DNA of 43,152 nucleotides. Source: Thermohalobacteraceae bacterium. Lineage in GTDB: Bacteria; Bacillota; Clostridia; Tissierellales; VENL01. Below are positions 8,127 through 19,116 of this stretch, piece after piece; positions within the stretch are counted from its first letter, which is position 1; each line of letters begins with the position of its first letter. The notes under the pieces are model-generated. The model did not search any database and was not told the origin of the DNA. It saw only the letters and a list, made by a program, of their open reading frames with translations. Position numbers and translations under genes: made by a program. The stretch lies in contig DAOUQG010000002.1 in NCBI GenBank assembly GCA_030625765.1, positions 1 through 43,152 of the forward strand. Reading direction: 5' to 3'.

Positions 8127-9386
8127 TTAATTATCTTGTTTTATTATTGGCTTATACAAGCTAATAGACTTAGAAATTAATATGCTAATTAAGAATATTC
8201 CAAATACAGCTACAAACATTGGTATTATTAGCTTTGTATTATCTAATAATACTCCAAAAAGGTTTAATCCCAATGTCTCACCTAATGAATACAAACAAAA
8301 TCTTGTTGTAGAAAATCTTCCTAATAACTCAATTGGAACTTGACGTTGATAAAAGGTTGAATAAAAAACATTTGTAATTGCACTTAACACCATAATACTA
8401 AATAACAGTATACACACAAATATTAAAGCATATAAAGGATTGATCTTAAAAAACGATAGCACAGGGCTAACACCTAATAAAATAAAAGGTATAAACAATA
8501 ATACTTGCCTATTAGTAAAAAATGAGATGACTCTTATTTCTCCAAACTTTTGTTTTGCCTTATTTACAAAAAAAAGTCCTATTATACTACCAGAAATTAT
8601 TACTGTATTATATGTTCCAACATAATGATTTGGTGCATTTAAAATCTCTTTAAAGAAGTAAGGAAGAACTACATGATAAAATGGTAAAATAAATACTCTA
8701 AATAGAATTAGAGCGCTAGTAAGTAATAATACACTTTTTACTCTAAAAAGAGCTACAAATCCTTCTTTCATGTCCTCAAAAACCTTTGTCTTTTCCATAC
8801 TTCTCTCTATTTTTTTCAACGTAATAAATTTTTCTGAAAATGCTGAAACCAAAAATGTTATTGCATCAATCATAATAAGCACTTTAATCCCAAATAATGT
8901 ATACAGCCATGTTCCTAATAAAGGTGCTATTAACCATGAAATTCGAGCAATAAAGTTATTACAAGCATATGCATCTTCGTAATCATCACTATCAAATATA
9001 AATGGTATTACTGTATATATGGCAGGCGAGAAAAAAGTTTCACAAATTCCAAAAGTAAACGTAATTAAATACACATATCCTATATTTAATGAAGATCTCA
9101 AAGTAAGGAAATATATTATTACTAAAAAAATTCCTCTAATTGTGTCTAAGGTAACTATTAATTTTTTTCTATCAAAACGATCTACAAATACTCCTGCAAA
9201 TGGATATAAAATCATCTTTGGAATTATACCAGCAGCTAAGATAGTAGCAAATTTTGTAGCTGAACCAGTTATATCAAGAACATATAATGACAATGCAATG
9301 TTAAACATTACTCCACCTATATCAGAGGTTGCTTGCCCAAACAATAGTAAAGCAAAATTTTTATTTTTTAATATTTTAAAATTCAT
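8127..9386 (-). CDS. MFS transporter
   Basis: 419 aa, ~12 TM; GVFVDRFDRKKLIVTLD motif. Confidence 0.85.
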   Translation of the reverse strand: MNFKILKNKNFALLLFGQATSDIGGVMFNIALSLYVLDITGSATKFATILAAGIIPKMILYPFAGVFVDRFDRKKLIVTLDTIRGIFLVIIYFLTLRSSLNIGYVYLITFTFGICETFFSPAIYTVIPFIFDSDDYEDAYACNNFIARISWLIAPLLGTWLYTLFGIKVLIMIDAITFLVSAFSEKFITLKKIERSMEKTKVFEDMKEGFVALFRVKSVLLLTSALILFRVFILPFYHVVLPYFFKEILNAPNHYVGTYNTVIISGSIIGLFFVNKAKQKFGEIRVISFFTNRQVLLFIPFILLGVSPVLSFFKINPLYALIFVCILLFSIMVLSAITNVFYSTFYQRQVPIELLGRFSTTRFCLYSLGETLGLNLFGVLLDNTKLIIPMFVAVFGIFLISILISKSISLYKPIIKQDN

Positions 9387-9650
9387 AATATTTTCTCAAA
9401 ATCTCAATAATATACTTTTCAAAATTGAGAGATTGATACTCCCTCCTAAATATCTAGTATAATACGTTTACGAAATGTTTCATCATTAAAACTTCACTTT
9501 TAATTTTTGTGTAGCCTATAATATATGTCTTTAATAAGTTTTGTGATATTAAAAAAACATATATTTACTAAATATTATATAAAAACCAAATTTATGTCAA
9601 ATGCATTTTTGTTAATCATAATAAATAATGATTTCAAATCAAATAACTTA

Positions 9651-10697
9651 TTACCTGATTTGAAAAATCTCAGCAAAAGCATCTATAATTTTTAACCTCT
9701 CTTCCCATGAAAAATTATCAAAATTTGATAAAAGAATTACTGTTAGTCTATGCTCTGGGAATGTTGTGAATAGGCTTCTAAATCCATTATCTGATCCTGA
9801 ATGATGCAATCTTTTAAGTGTAGGAGTTGATCTATGTGTTTCCCATCCAAAGCCATATCCTGCTTCAGTTCCATCATTTAACTTTCCAGATGTAAAAGCC
9901 TCATTTAGAGATTCTTTGCTTATTATTTTTTCTGTATATAAGGCTTGTTCAAAATTGACCAAATCTTTAATGCTTGAAAATATACAACCATCGCCAGTAG
10001 TTAGTGCTCCAACATAGTTACAACAAAACTTATCCTCATTTATGGTATATCCATAAGCACGATTTTTAACTATATGTTGACTTTCATCAAAAACTAGTGA
10101 ACTTTCCATTTCAAGAGGCTTAAAAATATTTTCCTTTAAGAACTCGTCAAAGGATTGTTTTGATATCTTCTCAACCAACATAGCAAGCAGTACATAATTT
10201 GAGTTTGAATAATCAAATCTCTCTCCAGGTTCAAACAATAGCTCTCTTTCTTTTTTTAATAAATCATAACAATCTTTGTTAGTAACGTAGAATTCCTTCA
10301 TACTTAATCTATCTAGTATTTCATAATAATTAATAATACCTGATGTATGATTTAATAAATGTCTTAATGTAATCCCTTTACAATAATAGGCTAACTCTGG
10401 GAAATACCTTATGATTTCATCATCATAGTTTAGCATTCCTCTTTCCTTTAAAAGCATTATTCCCATAGCAGTTATAGATTTTGATACAGAACACAAGTTA
10501 AATACTGAATCTTCAGTAATAGATATTTTGTATTCCAAATTTGCAAGCCCAACTGTTTTCATATATACAACTTCCCCATCCTTTATAGCTGCAACAGCTA
10601 CTCCTGGATTTTCTCCATCATATTTCTCTAAAATCTTATTTATTTCATCAAACTTACTTGAATTATTCTTGAATGTAGCCATTTGTGGTTCCCCCAA
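9651..10697 (-). CDS. Beta-lactamase-family serine hydrolase
   Basis: SVSKSIT (SxxK), YSNSNY (YxN), HHSGSDNG. Confidence 0.9.
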   Translation of the reverse strand: MGEPQMATFKNNSSKFDEINKILEKYDGENPGVAVAAIKDGEVVYMKTVGLANLEYKISITEDSVFNLCSVSKSITAMGIMLLKERGMLNYDDEIIRYFPELAYYCKGITLRHLLNHTSGIINYYEILDRLSMKEFYVTNKDCYDLLKKERELLFEPGERFDYSNSNYVLLAMLVEKISKQSFDEFLKENIFKPLEMESSLVFDESQHIVKNRAYGYTINEDKFCCNYVGALTTGDGCIFSSIKDLVNFEQALYTEKIISKESLNEAFTSGKLNDGTEAGYGFGWETHRSTPTLKRLHHSGSDNGFRSLFTTFPEHRLTVILLSNFDNFSWEERLKIIDAFAEIFQIR

Positions 10698-10791
10698 TTA
10701 TTTTGATCATTTCTAATTTGAACATGTTTTAACTTAATTCAATAAACAAAGCCTCAAAATCTCATACAATACTTACTGAAAGCATATTTCT

Positions 10792-11883
10792 TTATTTCAA
10801 TATTTCTCCAATATATTCCTTTAACGAATATCTAACATTAGCATCTCTGCCTTTTGTAGTTTCTGCACAAATCATTGAGTTTAATATAGCTTCTTCTGTA
10901 GCTTCTCCAACTGCCCTAAATAATTTATCTATATTGTTTTCATTGAAAACCTTAATTTGCACTGTAGCCTCTTTTTCATAGTGACTAACTTTATTTGCAG
11001 TAGAAAAAGAAATCACTACCTCACCACTACCATGTCCCATATATGACCCTGTTCTAGCAAGTCCTACACCAGTTCGCTTTGAAATTCTTTTAAGCTGTCT
11101 TGATGTCATTGGGATATCAGTTGCTAATACCATAATGATTGAACCCTTATCTATTTTATCATCCATAGCTTTCTGAATGTCTTCAATTTTTCTTCCAGCC
11201 TTAATCCCGTCAATGATTAAATCTTTTCGTCTACCAAAGTTAGTTAGTACCAACATCCCTATTGTAAATCTTTCATCATTTATTTCAACTATTCTTGATG
11301 CAGTCCCAATTCCGCCTTTTAATCCATAACAAACCATACCAGTTCCAGCACCTACTGATCCTTCTTCAAAATTGGTATACACATTTTCAAGAGCCATCAT
11401 AATATGCTGTTCTTTAACATGCATACCTCTAATATTATTAAGAATCTGATCATTACATTCACAAACAACTGGATTCACAGTTCCAGTTGTTCTTCCGATT
11501 TCATCATTATGATTTAGCATATATTTTACTAATGAGTCATAAGCAACTCCAGAACTTAATGTATTTGTTAAAATAATAGGAGTTTCAATTGTCCCAAGCT
11601 CATTAATTTGAACTGTTCCCATTGATTTACCAAAACCATTTATAACATGACTTGCAGCGATCAGCTTGTTCTGAAATATATTGCCTTCATGAGGTAAAAT
11701 TGCAGTAACTCCAGTTTTAATTTTACTATCACTCAAAGTCAAATGTCCCACCTTTACTCCAGTTACATCTGTAATAGAATTCAGTTTGCCTGTTTTTATC
11801 TCTCCAATTTTTATTCCATAGTCTCGTAATCTTTTTTGTCCTTTCATAGCATATTCCCCCAAAATTACTAATATATGATTCAT
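10792..11883 (-). CDS. P1-family peptidase (DmpA/L-aminopeptidase-D-esterase-like); true start probably at the internal MKGQKRLRD
   Basis: ITDVTGVKVGHLTL, GTVNPVVCECND, EGSVGAGTGMVCYGLKGGIGTASR. Confidence 0.9.
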   Translation of the reverse strand: MNHILVILGEYAMKGQKRLRDYGIKIGEIKTGKLNSITDVTGVKVGHLTLSDSKIKTGVTAILPHEGNIFQNKLIAASHVINGFGKSMGTVQINELGTIETPIILTNTLSSGVAYDSLVKYMLNHNDEIGRTTGTVNPVVCECNDQILNNIRGMHVKEQHIMMALENVYTNFEEGSVGAGTGMVCYGLKGGIGTASRIVEINDERFTIGMLVLTNFGRRKDLIIDGIKAGRKIEDIQKAMDDKIDKGSIIMVLATDIPMTSRQLKRISKRTGVGLARTGSYMGHGSGEVVISFSTANKVSHYEKEATVQIKVFNENNIDKLFRAVGEATEEAILNSMICAETTKGRDANVRYSLKEYIGEILK

Positions 11884-11963
11884 TATATATTACCATATTC
11901 CACTATACTAAATAAAACTCCTTTATTTAAAGTTAACTCGTTTGCTGAAGCTAAACATCTATG

Positions 11964-12030
11964 CTTAGGTAGGAGATTCTACTCCCACCTAAGTAGGAAA
12001 AATTGCAACACCCACTAATATAAGTGAGTG
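11964..12030. other. Two consecutive hairpins, possible IS200/IS605-type end remnant
   Basis: CTTAGGTAGGAGattctaCTCCCACCTAAG then CACCCACTaatatAAGTGAGTG. Confidence 0.3.
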
Positions 12031-12179
12031 CCTAATGATTTTAGATTAAAGTTGTAAGCTATAAATATGTTTGATACAATGTATATTATTGTAAAACAAT
12101 ACGCATTTAACCTATTGCATTGCCTTAAAAGATAACTATTAATGTGCTAATTAATCAAAAGAAGATGATTACAGAATAG

Positions 12180-12220
12180 AAAAAAGATTCTGCGTAAAAT
12201 TTACGCAGAATCTTTTTATT
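12180..12220 (-). terminator. Rho-independent terminator of flotillin operon
   Basis: AAAAAGATTCTGCGTAAAatTTTACGCAGAATCTTTTT. Confidence 0.85.
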
Positions 12221-12234
12221 TCAAACTCATTTAA

Positions 12235-13653
12235 TTATTCTTGAATTTCTTCCACTTCTTTAACTTCTTCTATCTCTGCAGTTTCTTCCGTTGACTTTCC
12301 TTTTAGATAGCTTGGAAGCTCCATTCCAGCCATATTGAAAACATCCTCAAATGGTGGAAGAGATTTTAACATTCCCGAAATAAAGTTTGCTGTTGAAGGC
12401 GTTCCATTCCCATTTCCACCCATCGAATCCCAAACAGTAACCTTATCAATCTTAATATTCTTAATAGCTTCAACTTGCTTTTCTACTAACTCTGGTAACT
12501 TATCAGCTATCATAAGAGTAACTGTATCCTTAGCATTTCCACCAGAAGCATCTACTAATTTACTGAAACCTTCCGCCTGCTTACTTAATATCTCCATTAA
12601 TCCTTGTGCTTCAGCTTGCATCTTTAATAATTGACCATCGGCTTGACCCTTAGCATGACGTCTAATTTTTTCTGCTTCGGCCTCAGCTTCTATTTCAACT
12701 CTTTGCTTATCTATCTCCGCATGCACAAGAACGTCCGCTATCTTAGTAGCTCTTTCTCTTTCAGCACGAGCCTTCTCAGCTGCCTGTTCAGCAGAATATG
12801 CCTCTTCTAATGCTTTTGCTGATTGAACTTTTTCAGCAGCACTTGCTTTTCTTTCTGCCTCAGCTTCTTTTTGTCTTCTTTCAGATTCAGAATTAGCAAT
12901 TGCAATCTGTGCTTGGTTTTCTCCTTCTACTGCTTCCGCATTTGCTTTTGAAACTTGAATTCTCTCATTACTCTTAGCATTTGCTTGACCTATAGCACCA
13001 TCACGATTTTTCTCTGCAACAGTTTTCTTTGCATCATTTATCGCTTTTGCTGCTGCTTCTTTACCAAGTGCCTCTATGTATCCTGACTCATCTTTAATGT
13101 CAGTAACGTTAACATTTATTAGTCTCAAACCAATCTTCTTAAGCTCTGATTCAACATTACTAGATACTGCTGCTAGGAATTTATCTCTATCAGTATTTAT
13201 CTCTTCAATATCCATAGTAGCAATAACTAATCTTAGCTGACCAAATATAATGTCCTTTGCTAATTCTCTAATCTCTTCTAGCTGTAATCCTAATAATCTT
13301 TCAGCTGCATTTGTCATAACACCTGTTTCAGTTGATATACCTACTGTAAACCTTGAAGGAACATCTACCCTAATGTTTTGTTTACTTAATGCATTTGTTA
13401 AATTTACTTCTATAGAAATAGGAGTTAAATCTAAAAATTGATAACTTTGAAATACTGGCCATACAAAAGCTGCTCCACCATGAATACATTTTGACGAAGA
13501 AGAACCTCCATCATTTGCTTTACCAACCTTACCGTAAACTACAAGTATTCTATCCGAAGGACATCTCTTATATCTTGAAAAAACTGCTGCTATTGTAACA
13601 AATATAACCACTACAATTACTGTAATTAAAATTACTGGATACATACCTGACAT
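12235..13653 (-). CDS. floT: Flotillin-like SPFH-domain protein
   Basis: N-terminal TM, SPFH region, long Ala/Glu-rich coiled coil (KANAEAVEGENQAQIAIANSESERRQKEAEAERKASAAEK). Confidence 0.9.
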   Translation of the reverse strand: MSGMYPVILITVIVVVIFVTIAAVFSRYKRCPSDRILVVYGKVGKANDGGSSSSKCIHGGAAFVWPVFQSYQFLDLTPISIEVNLTNALSKQNIRVDVPSRFTVGISTETGVMTNAAERLLGLQLEEIRELAKDIIFGQLRLVIATMDIEEINTDRDKFLAAVSSNVESELKKIGLRLINVNVTDIKDESGYIEALGKEAAAKAINDAKKTVAEKNRDGAIGQANAKSNERIQVSKANAEAVEGENQAQIAIANSESERRQKEAEAERKASAAEKVQSAKALEEAYSAEQAAEKARAERERATKIADVLVHAEIDKQRVEIEAEAEAEKIRRHAKGQADGQLLKMQAEAQGLMEILSKQAEGFSKLVDASGGNAKDTVTLMIADKLPELVEKQVEAIKNIKIDKVTVWDSMGGNGNGTPSTANFISGMLKSLPPFEDVFNMAGMELPSYLKGKSTEETAEIEEVKEVEEIQE

Positions 13654-13691
13654 ATTAATACCCCCTTATTTTTACAAAATGATAAAATATT

Positions 13692-14300
13692 TTAAACTCT
13701 TTCTACTAAAAGAACCGAATCATTTATTACATTTACCACCCTTACCGATTCTCCTGTAGGTATTTTTTTATTATCATCAGTCATTACATTTATTTCTCTT
13801 ATTGCTCCTTGTATTTTCATCTGTACCTTACCTGTTCCAGTTCTCTTAGGAGGAATTGTTAAATAAACCTCTCCTATATTTCCAATTGCATTTCGAATAT
13901 TTATATTGCCACTTCCTGTCATATGGCTCATAAAATAGAATATCCCAGCAACAATAAACATAACTACTAAACCCAATAATACTGATAAAATAACTGTAAC
14001 TGTATTACTAACTCCTGAATTTAATAAAGCGATACCTGTCCATCCAAATACAGTAAAGAATATGATGAAATTTCTGATAGTAAAAATCGGAAATGTTCCT
14101 CCAGCTTCAAGCCCACTATCGTCTCCATCAAAATCCATATTATCTCCTATTGAGCTTCCATCATCAATATCAATATCACCATCTCCTCCCATTCCAACAA
14201 AAGTTAAAATCGTCTGGATGGTAAATAATGTAGAAAATGGAATTGCAAAGTACCAAAACACTTTTTCAAATACAGAAATATTACTCCACCATTCTGTCAA
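13692..14300 (-). CDS. NfeD/YuaF-like membrane protein (TTG start MTEWWSNI preferred)
   Basis: TMs plus C-terminal OB-like domain (GNIGEVYLTIPPKRTGTGKVQMKIQGAIREINVMTDD); adjacent to flotillin; GGGGGGAG RBS precedes TTG. Confidence 0.75.
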   Translation of the reverse strand: MTEWWSNISVFEKVFWYFAIPFSTLFTIQTILTFVGMGGDGDIDIDDGSSIGDNMDFDGDDSGLEAGGTFPIFTIRNFIIFFTVFGWTGIALLNSGVSNTVTVILSVLLGLVVMFIVAGIFYFMSHMTGSGNINIRNAIGNIGEVYLTIPPKRTGTGKVQMKIQGAIREINVMTDDNKKIPTGESVRVVNVINDSVLLVERV

Positions 14301-14686
14301 AAAACTCCCCCCTCTCTCATAAAAACAACTTATACATTTATTAATCAAAATTAAATATAAGATATCTCATGTTTATTTTCTACAAAACAAATTAAAGTCC
14401 TTCTTTTTCGTCTTCTTTCTGACATAATATGTCATTGTGCTGTTGGAATGTTCTATTTTACACTCAATTACAAAATATGATCATGTTATATATATATGTT
14501 AGTTTCATTTGATATATATGCTATACATCATAATTACATAATCTAAATTTATTAATAAAATGAGATATTTGTGTCAAAACCAGCTATTAGCTTTGAAACA
14601 CAATCTTAACAATTGTACTTATTTAAGTTTTTTGCATATTATTGATAAAGTAAATTTATTTTATGAAGTAATAAGCTTATCTTAAA

Positions 14687-15043
14687 CTATTCTTTCTTCC
14701 GTAAAATACCCAAAATAACAAATAACCCACCAATAGTTGCAGGCCCAAGAGAGATTGTAAGAAAACTAAAAATGTTTTCATATGTATCAAAAAACAGAGT
14801 GAATACTATTGCTATAAAAATAAATGCTACCCCACTACCAATAGGATGTTTCCAAGATAATACTAAAATAATTATTAATACAAAAGATGGAATTAGATGA
14901 ATAATAAACCCTAAAAACTGCTGTGAAAATGAAGTTTCATCAGAAAATGCATCTAAAGCAAGTAATGATAAAAATAAAATAAAAATAGTTGTAATTATTC
15001 TTGGAATCCACATAAGCTTACAGTATTTATTATCAGTATTCAT
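14687..15043 (-). CDS. Hypothetical integral membrane protein
   Basis: 118 aa, four predicted TM segments. Confidence 0.6.
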   Translation of the reverse strand: MNTDNKYCKLMWIPRIITTIFILFLSLLALDAFSDETSFSQQFLGFIIHLIPSFVLIIILVLSWKHPIGSGVAFIFIAIVFTLFFDTYENIFSFLTISLGPATIGGLFVILGILRKKE

Positions 15044-15100
15044 TGTCTACCCCCTCTATCATACAAATATATTTTTTTATTGTTTTTCATGAAAACTAAT

Positions 15101-16060
15101 CTACTTACTAAATCTCTCAGTCTTATTTTTCTCATTTAACCAATTAACTATATCTGAATAAATCTCTTCTTTATTAACTTCATTTAAGATCTCATGTCTA
15201 CAATCAGAATAGATTTTGAATGAAGCATCTTTAATACCTATTTTTCTATAGTTTTCTGATATTTTTTTAACTCCAAGTCCTTTATTACTCACAGGGTCGT
15301 TTTCACCAGAAATAAAAAACATAGGCAAATCAAATGGAATTGTTTTAAAGTTTTCTGTATATGCAAGATACTTCATGCCACCAATAAAATCTTCAAAAAA
15401 AGCTGTTGTACACTTGAAACCACAATATTTATCTTCAATATATTCATCAACAATCTTTTCATCTCTAGAAAGCCAATCCAACTTTGTTCTTATAGGTTTG
15501 AAGGATTTATTACTTGATGCAAAAAATATTTTATCAATAAGCCAGCTTCTTCCTCTTTGCCCTTTTATTAATTTCTCTAACTTCGCTAGTGGTAAAATCA
15601 TTTTTAGAAGAAATGCTTCTATTTGACTTGTTCCACAAATAATTGCACCATCTATTTCCTTGCCGTATCTTGTTATATAGGTTCTAGTTAAAAAAGATCC
15701 CATACTATGTCCAAATAAAAAAATGGGTATACTATCGTTTTCATCTTTTATCAGTTTTGTTAGCTTATACATATCAGATACTACAGAATTCCATCCATCT
15801 TTCTCAGCAAAAAAACCTAAGTCACTCTCTTTCCCCGCAGTCTCACCATGACCCCTGTGGTCATTTATATATACCGAATACCCCTCATCAGTAAGTTTTT
15901 CTGCAAAATCACTATACCTTTTTCTATGCTCTGCCATGCCATGTGCAATTTGAACAACTCCTATAGGATTTTCAGTAATATATTTTGTAGTAGCAATATC
16001 TTTACCATCAAAACTTGAATATTTAAAATCTATCTTTTTGATAAGACATCCTCCTTTCAA
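15101..16060 (-). CDS. Alpha/beta hydrolase, monoacylglycerol lipase/lysophospholipase-like
   Basis: QIAHGMAEHRKRY, NDHRGHGET, FLFGHSMGSFL, SGENDPVSN, DCRHEILNE. Confidence 0.9.
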   Translation of the reverse strand: MKGGCLIKKIDFKYSSFDGKDIATTKYITENPIGVVQIAHGMAEHRKRYSDFAEKLTDEGYSVYINDHRGHGETAGKESDLGFFAEKDGWNSVVSDMYKLTKLIKDENDSIPIFLFGHSMGSFLTRTYITRYGKEIDGAIICGTSQIEAFLLKMILPLAKLEKLIKGQRGRSWLIDKIFFASSNKSFKPIRTKLDWLSRDEKIVDEYIEDKYCGFKCTTAFFEDFIGGMKYLAYTENFKTIPFDLPMFFISGENDPVSNKGLGVKKISENYRKIGIKDASFKIYSDCRHEILNEVNKEEIYSDIVNWLNEKNKTERFSK

Positions 16061-16435
16061 TACAACAAAGTCATAACTTAAGTAATTTACCTATTAATAA
16101 GATAATATTCAAAAATGTAATTCAATATTATTTTAGCACTAATTCTAATTATAATGCTAATATCCAAATATGACCACATCCACAATACATTTAATCAACT
16201 TCTTATTTAATTTGTAATATCAGATTTTCTTTCAAATCACATTTCTAACACCCTCTACATGAAATTTCTATATTTTTCCTCAATTTCCTTCATGGATACT
16301 TAATTAACAAAGAATTAACTGCTTACAAACGAGTCTTTGGTGACGTTCTTTACAACTAACTTTTCCTCAGTCTCTGAAAAAACCTCAAAAAATAAAAAGA
16401 GTTAATGAAACTATCTCATTGACTCTTCTTATAAA

Positions 16436-16777
16436 TCAACCTAATTTATCTCCCTTTTTAACTTGTTTATCTGGACTAATTAATACAACTCCCTGTTCTG
16501 CATATACACCTAACACTAGTACCTCAGACATGAAATCCGCTACCTGTCTAGCAGGAAAATTCACTACTCCTAATATTTGTTTTCCAACCAATTCTTCTAA
16601 CTGGTAACACTCTGTAATTTGTGCACTAGATTTTTTCATGCCTATTTCGTTGCCAAAATCAATCCAGAGCTTATATGCTGGCTTTCGTGCTTTCTCAAAC
16701 ATTTCAGCTTTAACAATTTCTCCGACTCTTATATCAAGCTTCAAAAAATCATCAAATTTTGCCATATTAATAATCAT
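16436..16777 (-). CDS. csaA: CsaA-like tRNA-binding-domain protein
   Basis: FLKLDIRVGEIVKAEMFEKARKPAYKLWIDFGNEIGMKKSSAQIT...GKQILGVVNFPARQVADFMSEVLVLG. Confidence 0.9.
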   Translation of the reverse strand: MIINMAKFDDFLKLDIRVGEIVKAEMFEKARKPAYKLWIDFGNEIGMKKSSAQITECYQLEELVGKQILGVVNFPARQVADFMSEVLVLGVYAEQGVVLISPDKQVKKGDKLG

Positions 16778-16811
16778 TCCTCTCTATCATATTTAATTTA
16801 CTCTTTCGTAT

Positions 16812-16998
16812 ACACTCAAGGCACAAAAAACTATAAAAGCACAAAACATTTGGATTTAGATGATTACCCGATTCACGAATCATATACAGCACTTATTTCC
16901 TTGAATTCAATCATAATAAGTGATGTATATCTGAGCAGGGAGGGTAATTATCTAAATCCTTAGCACCACATTAAAATCAATTTCTTTCAGATTAATGA
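16812..16998. repeat. Dispersed structured repeat, copy B
   Basis: GGATTTAGATGATTACCC-GATTCACGAATC-ATATACAGCACTTATT...AATAAGTGATGTATAT-CTGAGCAGGGA-GGGTAATTATCTAAATCC. Confidence 0.85.
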
Positions 16999-17059
16999 AA
17001 TCATAAATAGATTACTAAAATTTTCAATTTTGTGCAAATCACTAAGCAGCTTTATCAAA

Positions 17060-17097
17060 AACGAGTCAGAAGGAACCATCCCATCTGACTCGTTAAC
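17060..17097 (-). terminator. REP-like hairpin, possible terminator after typA
   Basis: ACGAGTCAGAaggaaccatcccaTCTGACTCGT. Confidence 0.5.
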
Positions 17098-17106
17098 TCA
17101 GCATCT

Positions 17107-18927
17107 TTATTTATTCGCTTTATATCGTTTGTTTTTATCTAATATTCGTTTTCTTAATCTCAAACTTTTTGGAGTAACCTCTACTAATTCATCAGTCTCT
17201 ATAAATTCTAAGCAATTCTCAAGACTCATAGTAATTGGAGGAGTCAATCTTAATGCATCCTCTTTCCCAGATGATCTTACGTTAGTAACATGCCTTTTCT
17301 TACAAACATTTACTTCTATATCACCTGATTTAGGATTCATCCCAACAATCATCCCACTATATATTTCAGTTACAGGCGAAACAAACAAATTTCCTCTTTC
17401 TTGTGCATTATATAATCCATAAGTTGTAGCTGTACCTGTCTCAAATGCTACTAACGAACCGTTGCTTCGTCTTGGTATTTCACCTTTATAAGGCTCATAG
17501 CCATCAAATATTGAATTTAATATCCCATTTCCTTTAGTATCAGTCATAAATTCTGAACGATATCCAATTAACCCTCTAGCTGGTATGGAAAATTCAATAC
17601 GAATATATCCAGTATTTGACTGAATCATATTCACCATTTCACCCTTACGTTTACCTAACTTTTCTATAACTGTTCCCATAAATTCTTCTGGAACATCAAT
17701 AGAAACTCTTTCCATTGGTTCATGTTTTTTACCATTTATTTGCTTATATAGAACCTCTGGCTTAGATACTTGGAATTCATATCCTTCTCTTCTCATAGTT
17801 TCAATTAGTATAGATAGATGTAATTCTCCTCTTCCAGAAATCTTAAATGAATCAGCAGATTCTGTTTCTTCAACTTTCAAGCTTACATCTGTGTTTAATT
17901 CTTTAAATAATCGATCTCTTAGTTGTCTAGATGTAACATAGTCTCCTTCTCTGCCAGCGAATGGACTGTTATTAACAGAAAACCTCATAGCTAATGTTGG
18001 CTCAGATATCTTAACAAAAGAAACTGGCTCTACATGTTCAGGGTCACATATAGTATCACCTATATGAATACCTTCTACACCTGTTACAGCTATTAAACTT
18101 CCTACCTTAGCCTCTTCTACTTTTACTCTATTTAGTCCAGCAAACTCATATATATTAGTTATTTTAACTTTCTTAGTTTTATCTGGATGATGCTCATTTA
18201 CAATTACTGTGTTATCATTAACCTTTATAGTCCCTCTTTCAATTTTTCCAATACCAATACGTCCAACATATTCACTATAATCTATTGTTGAAATCAATAC
18301 TTGTAAATGTCCTTCTGGATCACCTTCAGGTGCAGGAATATGTTTGATTATTGTCTCAAAAAGGGCTTCCATGTTTTCATCCTGCTTTTCACTATTTAGT
18401 GAAGCTGTTCCTTCTTTTGCAGATGCAAAAACAAATGGGCAGTCTAATTGATCTTCATGTGCACCAAGCTCTATGAACAAATCTAAAACTTCATCTATAA
18501 CCTCTTCTGGTCTAGCTTCGGGTCTATCAATCTTGTTAATACACACTATTACTGGTAAATCAAGCTCTAGTGTTCTTTTTAAAACGAATTTAGTTTGAGG
18601 CATTGGTCCTTCAAATGCATCTACTACAAGAATAACACCATTAACCATTTTTAGAACACGTTCAACCTCTCCACCAAAATCAGCATGACCTGGAGTATCA
18701 ATAATATTTATCTTTGTATCACCATAATCAACTGATGTGTTTTTAGATAATATTGTAATTCCTCTTTCTCTTTCTAAATCGTTTGAGTCCATTACTCTTT
18801 CTCTAACTACTTGATTTTCTCTAAATGTACCACTTTGTCTTAACAATTGGTCTACTAATGTTGTTTTTCCATGATCTACATGGGCTACAATTGCAATATT
18901 TCTAATATCATTTCTTACGATTTTCAT
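17107..18927 (-). CDS. typA: Translational GTPase TypA/BipA
   Basis: RNIAIVAHVDHGKTTLVDQLL, ERERGITILSKNTS, IDTPGHADFGGEVERV; full length. Confidence 0.97.
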   Translation of the reverse strand: MKIVRNDIRNIAIVAHVDHGKTTLVDQLLRQSGTFRENQVVRERVMDSNDLERERGITILSKNTSVDYGDTKINIIDTPGHADFGGEVERVLKMVNGVILVVDAFEGPMPQTKFVLKRTLELDLPVIVCINKIDRPEARPEEVIDEVLDLFIELGAHEDQLDCPFVFASAKEGTASLNSEKQDENMEALFETIIKHIPAPEGDPEGHLQVLISTIDYSEYVGRIGIGKIERGTIKVNDNTVIVNEHHPDKTKKVKITNIYEFAGLNRVKVEEAKVGSLIAVTGVEGIHIGDTICDPEHVEPVSFVKISEPTLAMRFSVNNSPFAGREGDYVTSRQLRDRLFKELNTDVSLKVEETESADSFKISGRGELHLSILIETMRREGYEFQVSKPEVLYKQINGKKHEPMERVSIDVPEEFMGTVIEKLGKRKGEMVNMIQSNTGYIRIEFSIPARGLIGYRSEFMTDTKGNGILNSIFDGYEPYKGEIPRRSNGSLVAFETGTATTYGLYNAQERGNLFVSPVTEIYSGMIVGMNPKSGDIEVNVCKKRHVTNVRSSGKEDALRLTPPITMSLENCLEFIETDELVEVTPKSLRLRKRILDKNKRYKANK

Positions 18928-19079
18928 ATTACTCCTACCTTCTTCTAATATATTTTGTTCTAATATTTTAAAAATTAATATATTTTCTCATTATAAACAA
19001 GTTTAATGCATATCACTATATATTAATCAGTATAACACAACTTTTATTCTAACATACTTATGTTAAAAATCAATAAAAA

Positions 19080-19116
19080 ACTCATCTTTAAGTTAAAAAC
19101 TTAAAGATGAGTTAAC
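19080..19116 (-). terminator. Rho-independent terminator after tldE
   Basis: ACTCATCTTTAAGTTaaaAACTTAAAGATGAGT, T-run on minus strand. Confidence 0.75.

Noticed and set aside
7562-8164. Plus-strand ORFs of 74 and 88 aa
   Set aside because: Antisense to the tandem small hydrophobic peptide genes, which have RBSs, terminators and mutual homology.
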